Below are positions 10,001-17,715 of a stretch of 64,000 bases of DNA, piece after piece. Numbering within the stretch: the stretch's first letter is position 1; each line of letters starts with the position of its first letter. Both the position numbers and the translations under genes were made by a program. The notes under the pieces are model-generated. The model searched no databases and was not told where the DNA came from. It saw nothing but the letters and a program-made list of their open reading frames with translations. The stretch is from Aeromonas lusitana (GTDB taxonomy: Bacteria; Pseudomonadota; Gammaproteobacteria; Enterobacterales; Aeromonadaceae), in assembly GCF_002812985.1 (NCBI RefSeq), contig NZ_PGCP01000012.1, forward strand, positions 1 through 64,000, written 5' to 3'.

Positions 10001-11889
10001 TCATCCAGATTGAGGATCTGGAACGGCAGCGGCCGGCCCCCCTCAACTCTGTCAGGCACGAAATCCGCCTTGAGGGCGGGCCACTGGCTCCCCGCCGGCC
10101 AGCCGAACTGGGTGCGGCTGCGGTTCACCGCCCGGCCACCGGGCTCGGACAGCGACACCCGATAACTCACCTCGAGGGGCCCCAGGGCCTTCACCTCTTC
10201 CAGCTGATCCCCGAGGGCAAAGCGCCCCTGCCCTTGTTCATCCAGGGTCAGGGTAACCGGCTCCAGCTCCTTGGCCTGCTCGATGAGCAGCACATCCCCC
10301 AAGGTGAACTCTTGCCACGCACTGAACGGCATGAGGGCGCGGCTTATCTTCACCTCGGCCTTGGCCTTGGTGCCACTGGCAGGGGCGCCATAGAGGTAAT
10401 CGCCCTTAAGCGGCAGCGTCAGCGCATCGGCATCGCCGAGCAGCTCCCCGTCCGGCCCGGTGCCGAGCTGCAGCTTCAAGCGCTCCGGCAGAAACTCCTC
10501 CACCAGGAAGGGCCACTCGAAGCGGCTGCCGGCGGCGGTTCTCAGGCTGATGGTCCAGCGACCCAGAGGCGCATCCTGGGGCAATCTCAGGCTGTAGCCG
10601 GCCGCCCCCAGGTTGTCCGGCAGCAAGCGCTTCTGCTCGAGCAGCTGACCGTCCGGTTGCTTCACCTCCAGCTCCACCGCCATGCCGGGCAACAGCTGGC
10701 CATCCTGCCCCTTGAGCAGGATCTCGCTGTCGAGCCGCTCGCCGGGGCGGTAGAGATCCCGCCCGCTGAACAGATAGAGCTGCTGGGCTTGCCAGGGCTG
10801 GGTGCCCAGATCGAAGGCGGAAAGATCCAGCGCAGTGCCATCGAGGCGCAGCACCGCCAGGTGCTTGCCCTGCTCGGCCAGCAGCAAGCGGGCACCTTGT
10901 ATCTGCTCGAAGCGGCGATGACCCTGGGCATCCGTGCTCTGCACCTGCAACCGGGTACCCTTCTCGTCGAGCAGGGAGAGTTGCACGTCTTTGAGGGGAG
11001 AGGCGCTGGCCAGGGAGCTGACAAACACCTCCAGCTGATCCGGATAGCGACGGGCACTCAGGCCCATGTCACTCACCGCAAAATAGGTGGTCTCCTTGCG
11101 CCAGTTGTAGTCGCCAAGGGGGGACATAACCGCAAAATAGACCCCGGCCTCCGCCAGTTGCGGCTCCTTCACGTTGATGAGGCGGGTCTCGCGGCGATTG
11201 GGATCGAGCGCCAGGGCATAACGGCCGCTGAACACCCGCTTGGCCCGCGCACTGACCTGCTCCAGATCCCAGTTGCCCATGCCGGCCCCCGGCTTGTACT
11301 CGGCCAGGAAACGGGGCAGATAATCCGCATCAATCCTGAAGAAGTCGATATTGACCTCATCCACGTTGACCGCGCTGATGGGCAGGCGCAGCTCCTGGCG
11401 CAGCGGCAACACCATGCCGCTGGCGGTGAAGGAGGCCCCCGCCTCCAGCGGCCGGGTCTTGAGGGTCCAGTGCTGGGCCTTGGGTCCCAGTCCCTCCTTG
11501 AGGCTCACCTCATAACTCTTGTTTGGCTCAACGTTCGGGAAATAGAGGGTGCGACCATCCTCGGCCAGGATCCACTCCCCCTGCACCTGCTTGCCCCCCT
11601 CGCTCACGACAAGCCAGCTCTGCCAGCTGCGTCTGGGGGAAAGCATGCCCGAGAACACCAGTGCCAGCGCAGGGGCGTCACGGTATTGACGGGCGCTGGC
11701 CTGGCTCACCTCGCTCGGTGCCCCCGCCTGCGCTGGCGCGGTGGCGGCGGGCTCGGATTGCGTCTTGTCTGAGGGGTCAGGGCCGCAACCGGCCAGCATC
11801 ACGGTTGCCAGCAGCAAGGCCGATCCGCGGCGCAGCAATCTGGAGACGCGAAGCGAGGCGTTGAGCTCAAATAAGCGCATAGGTTTCAT
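7012..11889 (-). CDS. Bacterial alpha-2-macroglobulin lipoprotein (YfhM-like)
   Basis: A lipoprotein of about 1,625 aa that traps proteases in the periplasm. The signal peptide ends in the lipobox LAGC, so it should be lipidated. The thioester motif CLEQ is present near residue 1161 (YACLEQTLSRAWPYEL), so this is the thioester-bearing, covalently trapping type. MG-type beta domains fill the first about 1,000 residues, and the alpha-helical TED domain follows the CLEQ. I prefer the ATG at 11889 (MKPMRLFEL) or the in-frame ATG at 11880; the open frame to 11928 adds a charged stretch that would spoil the signal peptide. It is co-transcribed with pbpC (7-nt gap). Confidence 0.95.
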   Translation of the reverse strand: MKPMRLFELNASLRVSRLLRRGSALLLATVMLAGCGPDPSDKTQSEPAATAPAQAGAPSEVSQASARQYRDAPALALVFSGMLSPRRSWQSWLVVSEGGKQVQGEWILAEDGRTLYFPNVEPNKSYEVSLKEGLGPKAQHWTLKTRPLEAGASFTASGMVLPLRQELRLPISAVNVDEVNIDFFRIDADYLPRFLAEYKPGAGMGNWDLEQVSARAKRVFSGRYALALDPNRRETRLINVKEPQLAEAGVYFAVMSPLGDYNWRKETTYFAVSDMGLSARRYPDQLEVFVSSLASASPLKDVQLSLLDEKGTRLQVQSTDAQGHRRFEQIQGARLLLAEQGKHLAVLRLDGTALDLSAFDLGTQPWQAQQLYLFSGRDLYRPGERLDSEILLKGQDGQLLPGMAVELEVKQPDGQLLEQKRLLPDNLGAAGYSLRLPQDAPLGRWTISLRTAAGSRFEWPFLVEEFLPERLKLQLGTGPDGELLGDADALTLPLKGDYLYGAPASGTKAKAEVKISRALMPFSAWQEFTLGDVLLIEQAKELEPVTLTLDEQGQGRFALGDQLEEVKALGPLEVSYRVSLSEPGGRAVNRSRTQFGWPAGSQWPALKADFVPDRVEGGRPLPFQILNLDERGQPVAGEVKVRLINEYRDYYWHYAGGEGWKYEFNPQPYLEQEQTLQLDGKGPTALSLPLAAGWYRLEVENSQGHQSSLRVEIGSYAWGGGGEQARPDKVAISLDKRAYQAGDKAKVTLVAPRAGKGLLMVEDGDGLRWWQRIELQAEGGDLKTGRGEFEIPISPEWLRHDLHISAQIAAPDAESAAAGSAKQVQSLRAVGLVPLTLDREARRLPLTLSAPDKAVPLTRLEVTASSTPNSRGRVVLAAVDRGVLNISDYQPLDPFEIFFGRKRFAQDLFDNYGQVIPPQDGKLARLNYGGDAPSLKKGGALESRVEVAALWSGEVNFDESGKAVIPLDLPNFNGELALMALAWNEQQVGQAERAVKVVSPLVAEIGWPRFGARGDATRALVQLRNMSGEDQSLALTWTLSGGLQAGTELPSTLALKNGEERWLTLPFTVTGASGVARLQLAASGKDFVMSRDWSLPLRSPWPAQTRQRYQMLAPGQQMSFAPDELAGLAPANLQGLLSLSGTPPWDPAAQWQALADYPYACLEQTLSRAWPYELTTPAEREAWSRSLPKQDKTPSEAEVQRTLMQRLQRLQLPSGGFGLWDGRSDEEQWLTAYAADYLLTRKEAGEAVPEAMLSLALMRLQNYLTDSQYGERWSSAPEHSRLAYQAYSAYVLARVGKAPLSTLRLIWEQQADHARSGLPLLHLSLALSAMGDEQGGAAALTRALATERGDDYLADYGSPLRDGVLELALLRQHKLAEGSWPALSAKLADTLAHRQWLSTQERLALLRLAQVDPAVDWQARVASASGEKPLAGQTSQQFGAPEALDVTGVSNDGKGSLYVQRTLIGYPEQAPARLSQGMSVTRSWFNSDGKQFDPAKVRVGDLVVVRLNVSSEQAVPDALLVEMLPAGFELENPALGNSIKLEELKIEGKPAWQSDWNDYLKHQEFRDDRYTAALDLSEGGNQQLVYLMRAVTPGHYQVPPTQVEDMYRPELRAVGQDIHEVTISE

Positions 11890-12290
11890 CCCGGGGTGAG
11901 TTCGCCGCTGGCGCGGCATGATGGTCAATAGAATAAAGGATCCCGACCCATTAATACAAAATCATAAAACCAGAATGAGTCTCTATTTACTCATGATATG
12001 ACAGCATCTCTCTCTGCTTTCTTGCCGCATAATAATACAATCCATTCGAAACTCCCCCTCGATTGTCTATTATATAGATGTCGAATTCCTGCTGTTTTCT
12101 GAACCCAGGCTAAACTGGAAACAATAGTTCACTTGTGTGGTACGGGCGGACTATTTATCCTCTACCACCGCCAAAATCGCGCAATCAATCAAATAAATAT
12201 CAAATAGTTAGCTCGCATCTTTACAAGCCCATTGCCTGTGCCATAAATGAAGCACGGGCATGTTGCAATACCTAGGCGCACCCCAATTCT

Positions 12291-12304
12291 TGAACTCAGG
12301 TTCA
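12291..12304. promoter_or_regulatory. Operator-like inverted repeat TGAAC-N4-GTTCA
   Basis: Perfect 5-bp arms with a 4-bp spacer, about 90 bp upstream of the first gene of the efflux operon. The size and placement suit a repressor or activator half-site pair, but no regulator gene is adjacent. Short enough to occur by chance. Confidence 0.35.
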
Positions 12305-12328
12305 TTTATTACTGCGCGACTTTATTCC

Positions 12329-12358
12329 TGCTGGCCCGGCGTTCATGTCGGGCCAGCA
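12329..12358 (+). promoter_or_regulatory. Stem-loop in the 5' leader of the efflux operon
   Basis: TGCTGGCCCG / CGGGCCAGCA, a 10-bp perfect stem with a 10-nt loop, ending 37 nt before the start codon. There is no U-run after it, so it is not a classical terminator; it may be an mRNA-stability or attenuation element. Confidence 0.5.
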
Positions 12359-12395
12359 TCGTTGTGTGCTCATCACCTGTTGGAGTCATACCAGA

Positions 12396-13490
12396 ATGGA
12401 AAATAACGAACTCGCCGTAGTCGAAAAAAGACTGGTGACCCGATTCCTGGATATGTTTATCAAATTCGGGCTTATCCTGGGACTGGCCTCCTTCTGCTTT
12501 ACCGTCTTCTCCCCCTTCATGAACATGATGCTGTGGGCCCTGATCCTGGCGGTCACCCTCTACCCCCTCCATCAGCGCTTCGCCGCGCGTCTCGGTGGTA
12601 AGCAAGGTCGCGCATCCACCCTGCTGGTGTTGCTTGGGATCTTGCTCATCGTCGCGCCAACCATCGCCATGGTCAGCTCCCTCGGTGACAGCGTCAGCTC
12701 CCTGGTCGACAAGGTCGGCAACAACACCCTGACCATTCCGGCCCCCTCCGACAGCGTCGCCGCCATTCCCCTGGTGGGAGAGAAGCTGCATGCCATCTGG
12801 CTGAAGGCCTCCACCGATCTGCCGAGTCTGATCAAAAGCTACCAGCCCCAGCTCGGTGAGCTCGCTAAGCAGGTCGTCGGCATGCTGGCCAGCATGGGGG
12901 GCGGCCTGCTGGGCTTCGTCGCCTCCTTTATCGTCGCCGGCATCATCATGGCTTGGGGTGCACCGGGCGCCGTCAGTGCCAGTCGCATCGCCATACGCTT
13001 CACCGATGAGAACAAGGGTATCGCCCTGACCAAGCTGTGCACCAGCACCATCAGGGCGGTGGCACAGGGGGTGATCGGCGTGGCCTTCATCCAGGCCCTG
13101 CTGGCGGGCATCATCATGTCCCTTGCCGGCATCCCGGCGGTGGGCATCTTCTTCGTGCTGGCGCTGATCCTAGGGATCGCCCAGGTGCCCGTCATCCTGG
13201 TCACGGGCCCTGTCATCGCCTACATGTGGATGGCGGGGGATCACGGCACCCTGGTCAACATCATTTACACCGTGCTGCTGGTGATCGCCGGCATGGCAGA
13301 CAACGTGCTCAAGCCGCTGCTGCTCGGCCGCGGCGTGGACGCCCCCATGCCAGTGGTGCTGCTCGGCGCCCTCGGCGGCATGGCGACCAACGGCATCCTC
13401 GGCATGTTTATCGGCGCCACCCTGCTCTCCATCGGTTATCGCATCTTCATGGCCTGGGTCAACGAAGGTCAGCCCCGCGCGGAACAATAA
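12396..13490 (+). CDS. AI-2E family transporter (PerM-like permease)
   Basis: A 364-aa inner-membrane protein with about eight hydrophobic segments, of the AI-2 exporter / PerM family (PF01594 type). The C-terminal half shows the family's Gly-rich signature (DNVLKPLLLGRG, about residues 305-316) and the LGALGGMATNGILGMFIG segment. The start has TGGAGT about 9 nt upstream; the frame is open 51 nt further but lacks a Shine-Dalgarno. It is the first gene of a five-gene cluster, 3 nt before the NodT gene, so it is probably part of the same export operon. The substrate is not known; many family members do not move AI-2. Confidence 0.88.
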   Translation: MENNELAVVEKRLVTRFLDMFIKFGLILGLASFCFTVFSPFMNMMLWALILAVTLYPLHQRFAARLGGKQGRASTLLVLLGILLIVAPTIAMVSSLGDSVSSLVDKVGNNTLTIPAPSDSVAAIPLVGEKLHAIWLKASTDLPSLIKSYQPQLGELAKQVVGMLASMGGGLLGFVASFIVAGIIMAWGAPGAVSASRIAIRFTDENKGIALTKLCTSTIRAVAQGVIGVAFIQALLAGIIMSLAGIPAVGIFFVLALILGIAQVPVILVTGPVIAYMWMAGDHGTLVNIIYTVLLVIAGMADNVLKPLLLGRGVDAPMPVVLLGALGGMATNGILGMFIGATLLSIGYRIFMAWVNEGQPRAEQ

Positions 13491-13493
13491 TCC

Positions 13494-15014
13494 ATGGTCG
13501 TCGATTTCCACTTCATGCGCCCCCTGTTCACCGGGGGCGCATGCCTGTTTCTGGGGGCCTGCACAGTGCTGGGCCCCGACTATCAGACCCCTCAAGTCAA
13601 GGAGATGGCAGCCTGGCACAGCCCAAGCGACCGTCAGCAGGGAGCGTCAGCCGCCGATTATCGCCAGTGGTGGCAACAGCTCAATGACCCCGTGCTCAGC
13701 GCCCTGGTGGAAGAGGCCTTTCGCAAGAACCCGGATGTGCGGATCGCGGGCCTTAGGATCCTGGAAGCCCAGGCCCAGCTAGGCATCGCCGAGAGCCTGC
13801 TCGGGCCGCAGGCCACGGTGGGCACCGGGGAGTTTTTGCAGGCCGGCCAGACCCGCAACGGTCATAGCAGCGCTGGCAGCAGTTATGGCGCCGGCTTCAA
13901 CCTCGGCTGGGAGCTCGATTTTTGGGGCAAGTTCCAGCGCGGCGTCGAATCGGCGGATGCCAACTACTTCGCCACCCTGGCGCAATACGACGATGTGCAG
14001 GTACTGATGGCCGCTCAGGTGGCCCAGCTCTATGTGAGCATCAGAACCGTCGAGGCGCGCCTGCAGATAGCCCATGAGAACGCCCGCATCCAGCAGCGCA
14101 GCCTGGAGATCACCGAGCGGCTGTTCAGAAGTGGCAACAGCGCCGAACTGGATGTGCAGCAAGCCAAAACCCAGTATCTGGGCACCCTCTCCGGCATACC
14201 TCAGCTCGAGACCAGCCTGCGCCAGAGTCAGAATGCCCTCTCCACCCTGCTCGCGAGAACCCCTGGCCCCTTGCCCGAGATGGCGGCCAATACCGGCAAG
14301 ATCCCCCAGGGCAAATTAGCCCTGGTCGCCGAGATGCCCGCCGACCTGCTGCGCCGTCGCCCCGACGTGCGGGTCGCGGAGCGGCAACTGGCCGCCCAGT
14401 CGGCCCTCATCGGGGTGGCCGAGAGCGATCTCTACCCCTCCATCACACTGCTCGGCACCCTGGGGGTCAGCGCCACCAGTGGCAGCAGCGAGACCTTCTC
14501 CTGGGCCGTCGGACCGTCGCTCAGCTGGAACCTGCTGGATCAGGGCCGACTCGGCAACCAGATCCTGGTGCAGGACGCCCGCTTCCAGCAGCTGCATGAG
14601 CGCTATCGCGATACCGTGTTCAAGGCCGCCCGCGAGGTGGACGATGCCTCTGTGGCCTATGCCAACGGCCAGGACGAAATCGCCCTGCTGACCCAGACCG
14701 GCGAGGCGGCGCGCCGCTCCCTCGAGATAGCCAACACCCAATACCGCGAGGGGATGGCCGACTTCCAGCGGGTGCTCGACTCCCAGCGCGCCCTGTTCAG
14801 CCAGCAGGAGCGCCTGGTCAACAGCCGCGGCGCCCAGATGCGCGATCTCATCACCCTCTACAAGGCACTGGGCGGCGGTTGGGAGCAGGGGCGATCCCGC
14901 CCCCTGATCACCCCGGAGGTGGAGGCACAGCTGCGCACCCGCGCCGACTGGGCTCCCCTGCTCGATGCAACCCGGCCCCAACCCCAGACTCAAAAGGTAA
15001 TTTCCCATGACTGA
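13494..15014 (+). CDS. NodT/OprM-family outer-membrane efflux lipoprotein
   Basis: A 506-aa outer-membrane factor of tripartite export systems. A lipobox, LGAC (about residues 20-23, FLGACTVLGPDYQTP), is followed by the family's typical GPDY. Two OEP repeats follow, including PADLLRRRPDVRVAERQLAAQ in the middle, which is diagnostic of NodT. The start may be 13494 or the ATG at 13515; the latter gives a more usual signal peptide. The last codons overlap the HlyD gene by 8 nt, so the two are translationally coupled. Confidence 0.95.
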   Translation: MVVDFHFMRPLFTGGACLFLGACTVLGPDYQTPQVKEMAAWHSPSDRQQGASAADYRQWWQQLNDPVLSALVEEAFRKNPDVRIAGLRILEAQAQLGIAESLLGPQATVGTGEFLQAGQTRNGHSSAGSSYGAGFNLGWELDFWGKFQRGVESADANYFATLAQYDDVQVLMAAQVAQLYVSIRTVEARLQIAHENARIQQRSLEITERLFRSGNSAELDVQQAKTQYLGTLSGIPQLETSLRQSQNALSTLLARTPGPLPEMAANTGKIPQGKLALVAEMPADLLRRRPDVRVAERQLAAQSALIGVAESDLYPSITLLGTLGVSATSGSSETFSWAVGPSLSWNLLDQGRLGNQILVQDARFQQLHERYRDTVFKAAREVDDASVAYANGQDEIALLTQTGEAARRSLEIANTQYREGMADFQRVLDSQRALFSQQERLVNSRGAQMRDLITLYKALGGGWEQGRSRPLITPEVEAQLRTRADWAPLLDATRPQPQTQKVISHD

Positions 15015-16101
15015 CAGCACCGCCTCCCCCGGCCAGGCCAGCCGCCGCGCCACCCTTGGGCTGCTGGGGCTCATCGCCGTGCTGCTCGGCTGGTATCTGC
15101 TCGCCGACAGGCTGACCCCTTACAGCTCCCAGGCCCGGGTAGAAGCCTTCGTGGTTCCCGTTGCCGCCGAGGTCGCCGGCCAGATCAAGCGGGTACATGT
15201 GCGGGACAACCAGGACGTCGAAGCCGGTACGCCGCTGTTTGAGATCGATCCCGAGCCCTATGACATCGCCCTGGCCAAGGCGCGCTCCGACTATCAGACG
15301 GTGCTGAGCGGGGTCAAGGCTGGCAACGAAGGGGTCAAGGCGGCCGAGGCAGCCCTGATGGCCATGCGCGCTGCCTATGACAACGCCGCCAAGGATGCGG
15401 CCCGCCAGGAGCGCCTCTACCGGGAGGATCCGGGCGCCATCTCGGTGCGCCGCCTGGAAGTGGCCCAGGCCAGCCGGGAGACGGCCAAGAGCCAGGTGGC
15501 GGCGGCCGAGGCCGACGTGCGCCGCGCCATCGAGGCCGCCGGCGTGAACGGCGACAACAACTCCCAGCTGCTCAGCGCCCGCTCGGCGGTACACAAGGCC
15601 GAGCTGGATCGCAACAACACCCGAGTCGTCGCACCCGGTCGCGGTCTCATCACGGATCTCAGCACGGATGCGGGCCAGTTTATCGGGGCCGGGACCCCCG
15701 CCATGACCTTGATCGCCATCCACGACGTCTGGGTCTCAGCGGATCTCACCGAGAACAACCTCGGCAACCTGCAGCCAGGTGACAGGGTCGCCATCCTACT
15801 CGACAGCCTGCCCGGTCAACTGTTTGAGGGAGAAGTGCGCAGCATCGGCTACGGGGTGAGTGACGGCAAGAGTCAGCCGGCGGGCGCCCTGCCAACCGTG
15901 GACAACAACCGCGACTGGCTGCGCCAGGCCCAGCGCTTCCCGGTTAAGATTGCCTTCAAGGCCGATGACTTTCCCCCGGTCCAGGCCCTGCGGGTCGGCG
16001 GTCAGGCCGATGTATTGGTCTACGCGGGCGATAGCGGGCTCATGAATCTGCTGGGAGCCCTCTACATCCGTCTGATGAGCCTCTGCTCCTTCCTGTATTG
16101 A
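15007..16101 (+). CDS. HlyD/EmrA-family membrane-fusion (adaptor) protein
   Basis: A 364-aa periplasmic adaptor anchored by one N-terminal membrane helix (about residues 16-36, LGLLGLIAVLLGWYLLA). It then has the biotinyl-lipoyl-like domain (ARVEAFVVPVAAEVAGQIKRV ... VRDNQDVEAGTPLFEIDPEPY), an alpha-helical hairpin of Ala/Glu-rich heptads (about 100-190), and the second lipoyl half (NNTRVVAPGRGLITDL). The pattern is closest to the EmrA/AaeA branch that partners non-RND permeases. It overlaps the NodT gene by 8 nt and abuts the DUF2955 gene, which is the probable inner-membrane partner. Confidence 0.94.
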   Translation: MTDSTASPGQASRRATLGLLGLIAVLLGWYLLADRLTPYSSQARVEAFVVPVAAEVAGQIKRVHVRDNQDVEAGTPLFEIDPEPYDIALAKARSDYQTVLSGVKAGNEGVKAAEAALMAMRAAYDNAAKDAARQERLYREDPGAISVRRLEVAQASRETAKSQVAAAEADVRRAIEAAGVNGDNNSQLLSARSAVHKAELDRNNTRVVAPGRGLITDLSTDAGQFIGAGTPAMTLIAIHDVWVSADLTENNLGNLQPGDRVAILLDSLPGQLFEGEVRSIGYGVSDGKSQPAGALPTVDNNRDWLRQAQRFPVKIAFKADDFPPVQALRVGGQADVLVYAGDSGLMNLLGALYIRLMSLCSFLY

Positions 16102-16109
16102 GCCGCCAT

Positions 16110-17138
16110 ATGCATAACGCCGACCGGGCTGTCCTTCGCATTGGTACGGGTATCGCCCTCGCGACTCTGATCTGTTACGGGCTGGCGCTGCCCATGCCCC
16201 ACCTCGGCATCATCATGGCCTGGGTGGTGCTGTGCAAACCCGGTGAGCCCCTTGGCCTGAAGAAGGGGCTGGCGGGCGGTCTGTTGCTGATGGGGGTCAT
16301 GATAGGAGGCGTACTGCTGGTGCCCTTGCTGACCCACTACGCCCTGGCGGCCGTGCTGCTGGTCAGCCTGCTGCTCTACCTGCTGATGCTGCAGGGGATG
16401 GCGGGCAAGGGGGCCTCCGCCATGCTGCTCATCATGGCCATTACCGTGATCCCGGTGGCCGGCCTCATCGAGCAGCGCCTTGCCATCGCCATCGCCCAGA
16501 TGATGGCGCTGGGTATCCTGGTGGGCACCCTGGTCAACCGGCTGGCCCATGCCCTGTTTCCACCCCATCCAGTGGCAGGTGCCGCCGCCAAGCTCGCGCC
16601 CCAGCAGCCCGAACATCCCAAGCGGCTGGCGCTGCGCGCCGTGGCCATCGTCTTGCCGGTCTGGCTGCTGGCCCTCGGCAATCCGGCGTTTTACATCCCG
16701 GCCGTGATGAAGACGGTGGCGCTCGGTCAGCAGAGCAGTTCCTTGAACGCCAGAGAGGCCGGCAGAGAGCTGCTACTCTCGACCCTGATGGGGGCCTTGC
16801 TGGCAGCCGTGCTCTGGCTGGGGCTCAGCATCTGGCCCTCCCTGCTGATGCTGGTGCTGATGCTGGCTCTGATGACCCTCTGGCTGGCGCGAAGGCTGAT
16901 CCGCCTAGTGTCGGGCCGCTTTCCCCCCTCGTTCTGGAGCAACGCCTGGATAACGGCGCTCATTTTGTTTGGTCCGGCCATCGAGGACAGCGCCTCCGGC
17001 AAGGACGTCTGGCTCGCGGCCGCGATGCGCTCTGGCCTTTACTTGTTGGTAGCCGGCTACGGCTGGTTCTGTATCTGGGTACTCGATCAGTGGTGGCCTG
17101 CGGGTCGGCCACTGGCAGAAGACACCTCGGGAGATTGA
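16110..17138 (+). CDS. DUF2955 (FUSC-like) inner-membrane protein
   Basis: A protein of about 342 aa with two blocks of four to five hydrophobic segments separated by a short basic loop (about residues 150-180), as in DUF2955 and aromatic-acid-exporter (FUSC/AaeB-like) proteins. It shows the LPMPHLGIIMAWVVLCKPGEP and GLKKGL region typical of the family. A TTG at 16098 overlapping the adaptor stop is an alternative start; the ATG at 16110 is the more conservative choice. Its place after NodT and HlyD genes points to a tripartite pump whose substrate is unknown, perhaps aromatic acids. Confidence 0.85.
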   Translation: MHNADRAVLRIGTGIALATLICYGLALPMPHLGIIMAWVVLCKPGEPLGLKKGLAGGLLLMGVMIGGVLLVPLLTHYALAAVLLVSLLLYLLMLQGMAGKGASAMLLIMAITVIPVAGLIEQRLAIAIAQMMALGILVGTLVNRLAHALFPPHPVAGAAAKLAPQQPEHPKRLALRAVAIVLPVWLLALGNPAFYIPAVMKTVALGQQSSSLNAREAGRELLLSTLMGALLAAVLWLGLSIWPSLLMLVLMLALMTLWLARRLIRLVSGRFPPSFWSNAWITALILFGPAIEDSASGKDVWLAAAMRSGLYLLVAGYGWFCIWVLDQWWPAGRPLAEDTSGD

Positions 17139-17139
17139 T

Positions 17140-17565
17140 ATGTTTCTTATTTTTCTGGTCGGTATCCCGGTGATCCTGGTCAACATGTTGCTGCAGTCCA
17201 TGGTCTCCGTCTGGTGCATCCGTTTCTACATCCGGCGCTTCGGTGAACGGGACGGCACCCTCGCCGGGGTGCTGGCCCTGTTTGGCATCATCACCCTGGT
17301 GATGCTGGGCAACCTGACGCAGATCGCCATCTGGGGGGTACTGTTTCTCTGGCTGGGGGAGTTCAGCACCCTGCAGGAGGCCATCTATCACTCAGGAGTC
17401 AACTTCGCCACCCTGGGCTATGGCGATATCGTCATGAGCACGCAGTGGAAACTGCTGGGCCCCCTCGAAGCGGTCAACGGCGCCCTGATGATCGGCCTCT
17501 CCGGCGCCTGCATGCTGGCGGTATTGCAGCATCATCTGCGAAAGCAGCTCTCAAAAAACAGTTAA
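17140..17565 (+). CDS. Small K+-channel-like membrane protein
   Basis: A 141-aa protein with two to three membrane helices before and one after a pore loop. The loop reads HSGVNFATLGYGDIVMS (about residues 88-104); TLGYGD matches the K+-channel filter T-x-G-Y-G-D. This fits the Ion_trans_2 (two-helix pore) family without any regulatory RCK domain. It starts directly after the DUF2955 stop, so it belongs to the efflux operon. A function in charge balance during export would be inference. Confidence 0.85.
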   Translation: MFLIFLVGIPVILVNMLLQSMVSVWCIRFYIRRFGERDGTLAGVLALFGIITLVMLGNLTQIAIWGVLFLWLGEFSTLQEAIYHSGVNFATLGYGDIVMSTQWKLLGPLEAVNGALMIGLSGACMLAVLQHHLRKQLSKNS

Positions 17566-17715
17566 TCTGACTGCAAAATGTCACTTTTATAGGGTGTCTA
17601 TATCGCGAATTCGAGTAGAAAACACAGTCCATGCCGACTTTAACAAAATGTTGTTTGGGCCGGTTTTGCAGTATTCTTGGCATCCGACAGTTGCTCAACA
17701 GGATAGTGCCAGTTC

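Larger units (their letters stand above)
11930..12395. other. Intergenic region between the divergent alpha-2-macroglobulin and efflux operons
   Basis: About 465 bp, A+T-richer than the flanking genes, with no convincing ORF. It should hold both divergent promoters. Two symmetrical elements near the right end are listed separately; otherwise I see nothing I can name. Confidence 0.6.

Noticed and set aside
9562-11772. 736-aa open frame antisense to the alpha-2-macroglobulin gene
   Set aside because: No recognisable domain or start signal; the sense frame has an intact lipobox and CLEQ motif.
17685-17705. Sigma-54-like sequence (TTGGCAT ... GTTGCT) before the GGDEF/EAL gene
   Set aside because: GG and GC are 12 nt apart rather than the required 10.
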